Shown piece after piece: positions 10,986 through 22,600 of a stretch of 64,000 nt of DNA; within the stretch, counting starts at the first letter, position 1; every line of letters begins with the position of its first letter. The stretch comes from Echiichthys vipera (taxonomy: Eukaryota > Chordata > Actinopteri > Perciformes > Trachinidae), in contig OY829648.1 of the NCBI GenBank assembly GCA_963691815.1, positions 26,833,917 to 26,897,916 of the forward strand, in the 5' to 3' direction. The notes below the pieces were generated by a model. That model did not search any database. It was not told the DNA's origin and saw only the letters and a list, made by a program, of their open reading frames with translations. The position numbers and the translations under genes are program-made.

Positions 10986-13900
10986 AGGTTTTAAGTAAAA
11001 TTGTCCAGTGTGTGGAGGCTACAATAAGAAATAGAGGCCTTTTATTTCAGGGCGGTAAAGATGATCTAAAATTCACAATACCAATACCAGATCATTTTAT
11101 ATCAAGGTCAAAACTCTGGCTTTAGGGTGAGCAGAGGATCATTTATTCTACTGTGTACAGTCAATACTGGCTTGCCTCAACAGAGAGTGGAAAGGGATGC
11201 AACAGCAAATATACAACCAAACGCCAAATGTCCAACCATGCGGGTAATAGGGGCGCTGATCACTACTATTTCTCTGCTCTGTAACGCCAGAGGCCATGTT
11301 TACTCTCTCATGTCAAGGTTAGAGAACGAGGAGAACATTAGGACGACTGTGCGTCATGTGAGGTGTACTGCGTGACAGATGTTTGAAAGAATGCAGTAAA
11401 ATATGTCTCTGTTACAACATACGGACAGCCAATAAAGGAGGATTACATGGCAGCAGTGAATAACCTATATCTTTTCATGGGGATGCTTTAAGAAAACACA
11501 CAGGCACAAAGCAGATTCCAGCTGTATCACAAAAAAAGCCTTAGGAAGATTATTTGACACAAACTGCACAGAGAAAGCGCATTAAGGAGGTTTATATAGG
11601 AGAGGAGAATGGGTTTTGGTATGTGAGGTGCAGACAGAGAACACTGTACCATCGCCTGATTTCCTGCAGCTACTGAAGATCTAAGAGGTAAAGAAGGTAG
11701 AGACTTTACTGACATGAGCTCCGTAAATCTGATCCAGCGACAGAGCACTAAAGCAGTTCAGCAGTCACAGTGAACACAAGCACGACATGGGTCAAGTGCA
11801 ACAGTCATGAAGGAAGAGGGAAACCCAAGGCACTTATATGAAGTTAAAGTTTAAAAAAAAGTCTTTATACAAACTGCGGCTGAAGCACATAGGTGCCGGG
11901 CAGGCAACAGTCCAACTTTTTGGGAAATATGTTGACCTGAAAGAGGAGATGGATACCACTGTTTCTGTACTGTAAATGACACTAGCATAATTACTGGAAG
12001 TAGGGAAACACCTCCATGTCTCATTTGTTGTTTTAACACGCTGGTTGTCTGGTACATGGATGTATTATAAGAGCTGGATACGGCGCAGCTGCAGCCTTGC
12101 AGGCAATTTTTTTGCATTATTGCAATGAAAAATCCCCCTGTGGCCCAAAACGTATTTTCCCGTAGACCACTATTGTGAAACCGATGTGTGAGCTCTGCAG
12201 AACACCTTGAACTGCAAACAAGGAAATTTACGACTCTTTCTTTTATGAGTTTTTGATCCATGAAGGTTTCATATTTGTCAAACTTTCCTTAGGCTGAGAA
12301 AAGCGATTTAAAAACTAGTGACAGTTTATGGACAGAGCGGGAACCTGTGGTGGGCCACATATCATGGAAGTAAACTTTTTTGGCAACAACAGACAACCCT
12401 GGCAACCCGCAATGCCCAATGCTATTGGCTGGTACCCGTCAAACCCATCACAATTGTTTATTAATTATTAATTCAGACTATTTTTTTTTTTTTTTTAAAA
12501 GCAATACTTTGATTCTGTTCCCCTTCAAAACAAAAACAAATATATAGCTTTTTATAAAGATTCTACATATTCACCTTTAAACCTAACCAAGTAGATTTGT
12601 TTCCATTCAAAATGTCAGTTTCCCTGGAAACATAATTGAGAATTTGTTTAGATGTATAGTAATCTAATTTTATAGGGGACAGTGTGTATGCCTCCGACTT
12701 CCCTCCTCTCTGCGTACACTCGTTTCAATGCTAAGTGTGTGTGAATGTTTTTTACCTGGCTTAAACACACACTAGCCTTCCCGTTTTGAGTCGCAAACAC
12801 ATTTGTCTTCATACTAGAAAACCTGCTTAAACCCAAACAATTCCTCGAGCCAGGAGGATATGAACAATTGAGCAAATACCTCGAAAGGAGGAAGTGACAA
12901 GCTGTGCAGCACACTAAACAGAGGTGTCTTTATTAAAAAGAAGAAGGCATCACGGATTAGATTCAACACTAAAACCTGTGTTGTGCCATTAACCCTCAAA
13001 AGACGTCTGGATGGAGCAAGCAAATGTCCTCTCACACAGAAACACACTGACAGGATGGAAATAACCTTTTTCCCAGCGTTCATGTAAAGCCTCGGCGGCG
13101 CATGCTGAGCTGCCTGCCAACAGAAACTGAGAATAAACATATTAAATCTCTGCCTCAGGAGGGGGAACCGAATACACTTAATCGACTTTGTATGGGAACT
13201 TAAACAAGACGGGAATGACAAAAGACCTGAAATAATCGAATAGTCCGACACTTGTTTTTATGCCTCTGCATACAGTATACAATTATGATAAAGTGATGAA
13301 GTTTCATATCCCAAAGGTCAACTTCTGTCCATTATTCAACGCCATAACTCAGGATCAGCAGAGGGGACATTTGGTGGGACACTTCTGTGCAGCTGGGTTA
13401 AAGATGTGTGAGACATCCACTGAAAAAAAATACACTTTTTTTATTCAATTCTGTCAAAGTCTTCACTACATTTATTATGTAAGTCGGACATGGAGGTAAA
13501 CTGCAACTTGACTGTTTGGCAAAGGCATACAACTACACAAGGCGGTAATTCTCCTGTGGCAGCAGCGAGGGAAGGGAGGGTCACAGGTTCACTTCTTGTG
13601 TTTCTGTGCGGCCTCCAGTTGAGTGAGTCCCGGATTTGTGGTCAGGCTTTAGTTTAGACCACAAAGGAAGATTCTGGAGCAGCTTAAGACATGACAACAG
13701 GTGGAAATGTGCCTGACAACAGAGACAGAAGAAGAGTATTTATATCTAGTATCAGAGTGCACCGGAGCTGTGTGGCTATTTCAATATATTCCAGAGGCCT
13801 GAGAAGATTTTGTTTCATTACCAGGTAACAGAAAATAAATATTTCACCCTGAAAAGACCTTGTCAGGCAGCAATAACAAATGCATCACTGTATTTTGAGC

Positions 13901-16019
13901 TGTACGTCCGTGTACCTCTGAATGTTGGAATGCAGCGGCGAGACACATCACTGACCGGTGTTTGATGTCAGGCTTTGGTATGTGACACATGGATGAGCAA
14001 CACATTGTGTGACGCCCCTCCCCTCTGGGTCAGAGCGATTCAGAAAAAATAACAAAAACACAGCAGTGGTATTTAAACTATTATGTGTGACGTGCAGACG
14101 GTTCTGTATGGGCTGAAGTGCCACTGAGGCCTGCCACTGAACAGAGCTTTGAAATGCTGTGTTTCTTTCAGCTCCTGTGTGAGACTAAGAACTGGGGCTG
14201 ATTCACACTCCCTTTATTTTATTGTGGGGGATAAAAAAAGAAAGAAACCTGCAACAGAAAATAAAGCTTTCCGAGCCGTCTTTTTTTCTATGTTGTTTAC
14301 CATTAGTTATCAAAATGTTAAACTATGATTTGTTTTTGGAAAAAGTAACCTCTCTTTAATCTAATTTCTCACTAATCTCAGTCAGCTGGCGTGTCGGAGA
14401 GACTTTTATCAAAAGACATGAGGTGACACTCACAATGCTTATCCAATAACTGAAGCTAACGTGGAATGTGTTGTGTGCATTAGACACAGATATACCCCTT
14501 ATCCTCTTTGAGAAGGTTAGTTTATCAACACTTCTGTCCAGATGATTATGTTAAAATAGGCCGGATCTCCTCAATTCAAAATATTAATGCTAAAGAGGTG
14601 ATTTTATGAGTTTCTAAGGACATAAGGGGACATGTGGCCTTTAAAACAGCCCACAAGCTGAAAATATGTTGTAAATATGTACAGTGTAAACTCTGAGGGG
14701 TGTGTTTCAAGTAGCGCTTTCATACTGACTATCACAAAAAATACTTTCATACAAGAAATCAAAACCTCATCTCACTTTACAAGTTGGATGACTCTTGATC
14801 ATACTAGTGTCATGCTAAACAAATAGTTTCAACTTTATTTAATAATGCACATTTGAAAACAGCGAATGTGTAGACTGAAAAGCTAAGTGAAGATTTGAAA
14901 TGCCAACAGTGAGGGAAAGTCTGACAGTGAGAGGTAAACTGCTCCACAGCTGGGCCAACAACAGAAAGATGTTCTAAACTCAGACAGTGAAAAGGAGAGT
15001 TTGAGTAAATGTCCAAAAGACTCACACAGGAGCTAAGTGTTGGCCATCTCACGCTGCTGACTCTGCATGTAATAACACAGACTACTTTTACTGCTTTATC
15101 TCAGCTTTGGGAATGTGGTTTTGCTTAGGTTTATATAAAGGGGTCCTGAGTGAAGAACCTTTATATTAAAAAGTTTCCCCCCACTCTGCTTAAGCCTCTG
15201 AAAGACTCAACTTTAACTGTTATCAGTCGGGTTTAAATGTCACCAAACATCTAGCCTACTATTAATGTCCGTATAAACTTAGTATGTAAGCACTGTCACA
15301 AATCTGTTACAGGACAATCAAGGACACGGAGTAATCACAGCTGCTGTAGGTTGGACTGAAATGACACAATGTTACTGGAAGAGTACACACTTTTACCCAG
15401 CCACTGTAGCGACATTTAGTGCTACAGCTGCAGCATTTCTTCACTTAACTCATGCATGGGGCTACCACAATGGATGGTCAGGGTGCCTACTGAAGTGAAA
15501 CAGCAAAGTAGACTGCTATAAACTTTTTTTAAACAACAGAAAGTGTTATTCACATTAGAGCTGAGAAAAAATTCAAGCCTTGTGACCAATCATCTTGGTG
15601 CTGTGAACTTAGTGAGTCTGAGGGCAGTTTTAGGATCTCCCTAGCAACTACAGAAGAGTTTAGATTCCCTTTTATTATTATTATTATTACCACTATTTAT
15701 TTGTTTATTTCTTTTACTATTATTTTTTATATTTTTTTATTTGTTGTAGATTTTTTATACAATTTAGGTTATCCTTTTTATCCAGTATGCCTTGTTTGCA
15801 TGTTGACAGGTGTTATTGTTAGGTTTTCTATGCCTTGATATTATTTATTCAATAATAAAAAAATAATATTATTATTATAATTAAGAAATTAGAAAAAATG
15901 GCTCCTTGAAATAAGAATCAAACAAATCTAAAAATGATAACACAATAAATAAATAAACCTTTAAAACTGCAGTGGTCATGAAAGTGTTGGCTGTCTATGG
16001 TGTTATACGCGTGCACGTA

Positions 16020-16306
16020 GCCCCCTCTAGCGGTAAATAATGCTCGAGACGGACTTCCGCTATTGCTGACGCAAGATCCGGTTGTGCAGCAGCCATTTTG
16101 TCTGTTCGGGCAAGTCCACCCTGACGGTTACGAACTGCAGTTCCACCTTTGGAAACAATTTGAAATGTTGTTGTGGCATTTCTATTTCACGTTATCTACT
16201 ACCTGAGCTCAGTATAAAATTTAATTAAGACATTTACAGGCCGGGGAGGGCCCTCCTCCTCCACAGAAGTCCTTATTCGGCGTGTAAAGCGCGGGTGATC
16301 TGAGAC
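16020..16306 (+). promoter_or_regulatory. zbtb11 promoter and 5' UTR
   Basis: The region upstream of the start codon is CpG-containing and has no TATA box. It carries a CTCF-like core (minus strand ccgctagaggg, within 16020-16033), an ETS-type site (acttccg, 16053-16059) and a YY1-type site (gccatttt, 16092-16099). YY1 sites of this form usually lie at or just downstream of the start site of housekeeping genes, so transcription probably begins near 16080-16100. The roles are inferred from motif matches only. Confidence 0.6.
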
Positions 16307-16619
16307 ATGTCGTCTGAAGAAAGCTACTTGGCCATCATACGGTATCTGACGGATGAACGGGAGCCGTATGCGCCGGGTACGCCTGGGAACACTAAGAGGA
16401 AAATACGCAAAGCGGCCACCTGCTACGTGGTGAGAAACGGGACTTTGTTTTATCAGCGTCGACTGAAGGGCCAGAATGAGTTCACAGAGCTGGAGGTGGT
16501 GCTGCAGGACGGCCGGAGGAGGGAACTCATCAACGAGGCGCACATTATTATGGAAGGAGGGGAGCATCTGAACCAGCAGCTCACCTGGGAGAGAATCTCT
16601 CAGAAGTACTGGTGGAGAG
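16307..16619 (+). CDS. zbtb11: zbtb11 coding exon 1
   Basis: Encodes residues 1-104 plus one base. The start is chosen because MSSEESY with the following KRKIRKAA and ATCYVV blocks matches the known N-terminus. It carries the histidine half of the HHCC finger and ends KYWWR before gtgagc. Confidence 0.95.
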
Positions 16620-19600
16620 GTGAGCGATGCTGCAGCCACAGCAGCGGGGTGGATGTGGTCACTGTGAGGAGGTTATGTCAGGCGGACAACCCGTGCAAAC
16701 ATGAGCTTGGACAAATATAAATGCGCCACCCGTCACAGTCATACACAGTTACTCTGTCTCTACGCTCTGTCTCCACCTGGTGGTTAGTTAAAGTGCTATG
16801 TTTTTTTAGTTTTTACCCGCTATTCCTTTAACGGTATTACCATAATATATATGATAACTAATTAACTGAATGTACGTGAACGTACCCATCAGGCTTTTCC
16901 ACCAGCACACATTTCTACCTATAATTTTTTACACATTTTTTCTGTTTGTAACCGTTTGATCTTGATTCTGTCATCTTTTATTTCTTGGCTTAAGTGATTT
17001 CTTGTTTATCTTTTTTAAACTTTTATTTATTTTTTACATTTTATATATATATATATTTTATTATATTATATATTTTACCTCACCTTTTATCCTATGCGAT
17101 TCTGCATATTTGATTGTGTTTTTACTGCGTGTTTTATTTTTTTACTTTTAAACTCATCGTCACTGGAAATGAGGGTAAACTCAGTGTCCTACCAGTATAA
17201 ATTAAGATTGACTGATTGATTGATTGATTATTTATTTATTTAATTAAAAGTGCTTAACATTCACTGGTTGCAATGTCTCAAACGTCATTATTTTCACGTT
17301 TGTGTACGATGTGTCCGTTGTCGCCCTCAGGTATCCTGAAAAATGTCAAAGACCACATCAGAGAGTGTGCTCACTGTCAGAGCAGGCGCAGTGCTGATGA
17401 CGGCTCTGGACCTCGACTGTTCTCACGGCCGGGGAAACGCAAGGCGACTGCCAGCGTGAATGATGAGGAGGATGAGGAAGAGGAGGAGGAAGAAGAGGGA
17501 GATGATAGTTTAGTCTTCACTGCCGATTCATCTTGTCAACTGAGATCCAAGTTGGCCAAGATGATGACCAAGCACGAGCTGGTCTTTGTATGTTTTACTG
17601 ATTATTTGTTGTTTTTGTGTCAGTCCTGATAATATTGTCCTGTGATATCGTTTGCCTGGTAATTGAGTCTTTTGTTAATCAAATTTGTGTTTATGCTATT
17701 TTCAGGTGGACAGCAAGGGTGAGGTGAATCAGTTCCTGCCCAAACACAGCCAAACAATGTTGGACAAACTCAACCAGCAGCGCCTCAGCAATCAGTTCTG
17801 TGACATTACCTTGCTGATCGAAGGAGAGGAGTACCGTGCACACAAAGCTGTACTGGCAGCATGCAGTGAATACTTCAATGAGCTCTTTTTTGAGAAGGGG
17901 GCTGCCTCCACACATGAAGCTGTCGTCGACCTCTCCGGTGAGTTTGTTTTTGTTGTTTTCCGTTCAAAAAACATTTTTTCATAGTTGCTCAGTTTTAACC
18001 TTCATACTTTTCCCTCCAGGTTTCACCAAAGCCAGCTTCCTACCACTGCTGGATTTTGCCTACACTTCCATGCTAACGTTTAATTTCTGCATAATGGCAG
18101 ATATTGCCAACCTAGCTCGCCATTTGCTGATGACAGAGGTGCTGCAGATATGTGAGTCTGTGCACAAGCAGGTGGAGGAACAGAAGCTGACAGTGTATCA
18201 AAGGGGAGACGTGCACACTGTGGTGTCGAGCCTACCGGCTGCTCAGGAGAACTTAAAGAATGAATCTGGTGCTTACGTGGTCACCATGGAGAGTGACGGC
18301 AGTGCGGTGGTCACGCAGAGTGGTGCCGCTGTAACAGGCGAGGCCTTAGCTTTTGTTGCAACTTCTGAAGAGGCCTACATCCAGCAGCCGGTGGAAGTTG
18401 TAGCTGAAGCTGTTGAGGGAGACAAAACGCATCATGAGGATGCCGGACAAAACGAAACAGTGACTTTGATCACTCACAGTGCACAGGCTGAGCCTGAAGA
18501 GACCGTCACTCTTCTCTCAGGCAGTGCAGAAGAAATGGAGGGGGAGACGATGACTGTGGTCACTCACAGCGGACAGGCTGGAGCCAGCGATAGTCTAGCT
18601 GTGGTGTCAGCCTGCCTGGCGATGGAGCAGCCACAGGTTACTGAAGCGGCGGCTTTTGTTATAAATGTGGACCCAGACAACATGACCCCCCCAGAGATTG
18701 TCAAACTGGAATCTGAAGTAAACGCTGCTTCAGAGGCATCGCCTCAGGAGAAGGTAGAGTCAGCACCTGTGCCCCAGAAACGTAAAAGGGGGCGTCCAGC
18801 CAAGGTGAAGAGGGAAGTGGAGGTGGAGGAGTTTGTGCAGCTTGAGGAGGAGGATCCCTCTGCTGATGAAAGCCACGGAGACAAGCTAGATATGTCAGAT
18901 GACCCCAACAGAAGACGACTCAGGCAGCGCTCTATTGCTGAGGGTGGATATGCACGTTTACATATGGGGCTAGAGGATGAAGAGGAGGGGAAGAAAGGTT
19001 CAACCTCACCGCGTGCTGCCACCGCTAAGGTACGTCTTTACATTTTAATCAAGCACTTAGGGCTGCAGCTATCAAATCTTTTTGCAATTTAGTCCATCGA
19101 TTGATCAAGTAATGGGATAAAAAGAAAAAAAATTTGCATAAAAATGTATTATTATTATAACATGCATGGGTGTGTGTTTGTGTTTGTTTGTGTTTGCCTG
19201 TGCATGTGGTCACATGTCGGTGAAGGGGACAGAGAGAGGCGAGGTGTGTGTATGTGTTTGTCTGGAAAACACTCGCAATTTACCATGACTAAGTTTACTA
19301 TTTAAACAATTCAAAGTAGTGCATAAAATTCTACGTGAATTAGATATATATATATATATATATATTACCAGGAAGAGTGACTGGCTCTTTTCCTGTTTAC
19401 CGTAACAACGAGCAACGTACAAAACCTCACAACATAGAGGCATTCACAAGGACAGCTACGCATTCTCTTCCTGTTTGTCCGTCACCGTGGCAACCACACT
19501 CCTTAAACCGGAACAGCGGCGCTAGGCGAAGTGGCGTTAATAACGGGCTGCTTTTGGCTCAGATGCCGAATCATCGATGTCGTGCTGTTGTGGTATAACA

Positions 19601-22600
19601 ATTCTAGTTTGCAGTGGACATATTGCACCTTTTTGGCTTCCTTTTAAGTGTGAAATGATCCTCCGCCTTTTCCAGATGTAGTGGTGTGCATCCGCAAAAA
19701 GGGTCCGTGTGGAACAATGATCCCTGCACGGAACAGGCCGCATAACACGCAAGATAGGAATTAAAGGAATCACTTAGGCAGAGAATATGCCTCAATGCTT
19801 TTTTGTAATGGACTACTTTAGTTACTAGTAGTAATTGTTTCAGCCCTAGAAGCACTGTTAATCATTTTTTTTCTCCTATTGCATGTACTGTTAAGAGTGA
19901 CACATTAGTGGATAAATTGAACATGAATGTGTTTTTAGGTGGCTCCGAAGCCAGGTAAGAGAGGAAGGCCCCCAAAGCAGCCAGTGGAGGCTCAGGTTGA
20001 AGGACAGTTTGCGTGTGAGTCGGGAGTAGATCCAGAGGCCAGCGCAGTGGAGAGCGTGACGACAGGAGAGCTCAGCACAGACGAGGCTGGGATGAAGGTG
20101 GCAGAGCCTGAGACTGGAACCGTGCAGGAACAAAAAGCAGCAGAGACCCCAGCAGAGAGTGCTGTCGATGGAGAGCACACATGCTCCGAGTGCGGCATGT
20201 CCTTCCAAAGACGCTACGCCCTAATAATGCACACATTAAAACACGAGAAAGCCCGTGGATACAAGTGCAGTGTAAGTATTAGTGTCCGATCAGCATGCCA
20301 AACTTAATTAAGGTAATGTTATATAGTGATAATTTTCTCATGAGTGTGTGTCTGTGTCCTTGCAGCTGTGTAATAAGGAGTTCCAGTACGCCGCCTCACT
20401 CCGCGCCCACCTGGCCCGACACAAGCAACAGAGCAGCCAGAGAGCACCCGTCCCCAAACCCTCAGTAGAGCAGAGTTCCGAGGGCAAGGCGGACAGTGAT
20501 TTGGATGAGAAGAGTTTATCGCCACACACCAAAAGAGAATTTGTGTGCGACATCTGCGGGAAAACGTTACCGAAGCTCTACTCTCTGCGGATCCACATGC
20601 TGAATCACACAGGCGTGCGGCCTCACTCCTGCAAGGCCTGCGGCAAGACGTTCGCCCACAAACACAGCCTGAAGATGCACAGAGCGCTGCACGACGTCAC
20701 CAAACAGTTCCAGTGTGAATACTGTAAGAAGTCTTTTGTGAGCAAACGGAGCATGGAGGAGCACACAAGCCTCCACACAGGTGAGTTCAGGCGATGCTTG
20801 TTCACCACCCTTAAAGGTCCAGTTCACCCAAATTGATCAAACAGTTTTTTTATTTGGTGTATAGCCATGCAGATGGTTTTTGTTTTATTAGTCCTCTTTA
20901 TTTTAAGAAAGGAAGAAGAAGTAGAGCAACAACACTTACCTCAGATGAGCTTGTAGTACTGTGACAGAAATAATGAGAGAATAATTCAATATAGAATCAG
21001 ATACTAGCAAACATGTTGCTAAACAAAATGGTCCAGTGGAGGCGGTCAAGTCGACTTTACCAGACATGGACTGGATGAGTGAATATTAAATCCACTTCAG
21101 ACCAAAGATTAGAGACAAAACTGTTTAGAAAAAGTCATAGCAGGTGAACTCGCCCCAGCTGACGTGTCACCTGCTTGTCAAGTCACCAGCAACTTGTTTT
21201 AGAACTCAAAGCATGTCACCTATTTCAACAGCAAATTGGCTTGTACGAAAAAAAAACTAAGTTTAGGTTGGTCCTAAACTGTCAGCTGGTCGATTTTGGA
21301 CGGATGCTACAGCTAGACAATAGATGAGGAGAGGGAGTGCCGTTATCAAGTACAAGACAGTGAGTCTGAGAAATGAAACCTATTTGCTGCTTCAAGTATC
21401 TGGAGCAAGTATCACACCATCACCGTCCTTATTCATATTTTAAGATGACTTCAATTACATCCAGCTCCTAAAAAGCCTGAGTAATGAGATTTTAGAACTG
21501 AAGTACAGAGAGCCGTTGCTATGGAGATGGTTCACTGTCTTGTTTCGCCACATTGGCGCTAACTGGTGCGTTCAAGCACGTTGCAGACCTTTGCATTGTA
21601 AGTAGTTGCAAGTTTCAATTGGTCGTGAATCTTTGGTCTGAATTGGGCTTTACACAGCAGGTAGCGTCATTCTTCAACTCACTCTTTTCTCAGATAAAAC
21701 TGTAAAGTACACCAGATATCTGTGGCTGTTTTCATCATAAACCATGAAATACTTCAACAGGTGAATCAAAGTACCTATGCAACACGTGTGGAGCAACTTT
21801 CCATCGAGCCTCAGCCTTGAGCAAACACCTGAAGAAGCACCAGCCCAAGCCCGACTTCCGCCCTTTTGGTTGTGCTCAGTGAGTACCTGTTCATTTCTCT
21901 TTAATGACACATATTCCATGGCATCACTCGAGAGCATGGGGCCGTTCACACTGCTTTTATGTTGCGGATTTACTGTGCCTTTATTATGTCCCGCCCGGGG
22001 GACAGATCTGTCACGCCTTTGAGCCGGCAAAGGAGGTAGTAACATTGCAGAGCCGACATCTGTGTGTGTGAATGGGAAAGCCAACAGGACGTAACGACAC
22101 ACAGTAGTGAACATGACATCAGGCAGTTTGGTCAGATTGGTCAAGTGGTTGATTAATGGAGCAGACTAAATAAAAGTCATATTATGTAATAAAAAAAGTA
22201 CTAAATAAAAGTCATAGTATGTAATTAAAAAAGAATAAATAAAAGGCATGCTATGTAATAAAAAGGGAATACATAAAAGTCATAGTATAGTATGTAATTA
22301 TAAAGCACTAAATAAAAGTCTGGAAGTCTAGAAATTTGAGTCTGAAAAATTTTGAAATGGAAAATGTGTAGAACCCCTGTATTCAAAAGAAATATATAAT
22401 TAATGAATTATATATTTTTAGCTTTTCGACAGGCTCTCCTCTGACCGATTTATGCATTTTTTGGACATACTATACTATGGCTTGGTATTCAGATGTCTAA
22501 TATTGACTGAAAAGAGAAATCTGGAAATGAGGAGCTCTTTTCCAAAATGCTATAAATCCATTTTAATAGTTTTCAGGAAAATGACATTTTTTTACCTAGA

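Larger units (their letters stand above)
1..16000. other. Gene-free upstream region
   Basis: I found no exon chain with homology I recognise on either strand. Open frames here are short and lack splice-bounded conserved blocks. The stretch is AT-rich spacer carrying the repeats and transposon remnants listed separately. Between those (about 783-2040, 2875-3720, 3900-4390, 4530-5230, 7115-10320 and 11000-16000) I see only unremarkable non-coding sequence with homopolymer runs such as poly-C at 3278-3294 and poly-T near 10578 and 12480. A distal noncoding or UTR exon of an unseen gene cannot be excluded. Confidence 0.6.

Noticed and set aside
11851..12261. 136-codon minus-strand frame
   Set aside because: It runs through dispersed-repeat sequence (a tttttgggaaatatg fragment near 11915) and encodes nothing I recognise.
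12814..13251. 145-codon minus-strand frame
   Set aside because: Low-complexity Leu/Phe/Ser composition, no splice-supported extension, no recognisable domain.
16199..16639. 146-codon minus-strand frame over zbtb11 exon 1
   Set aside because: Shadow of the real coding exon, whose plus-strand frame matches ZBTB11.
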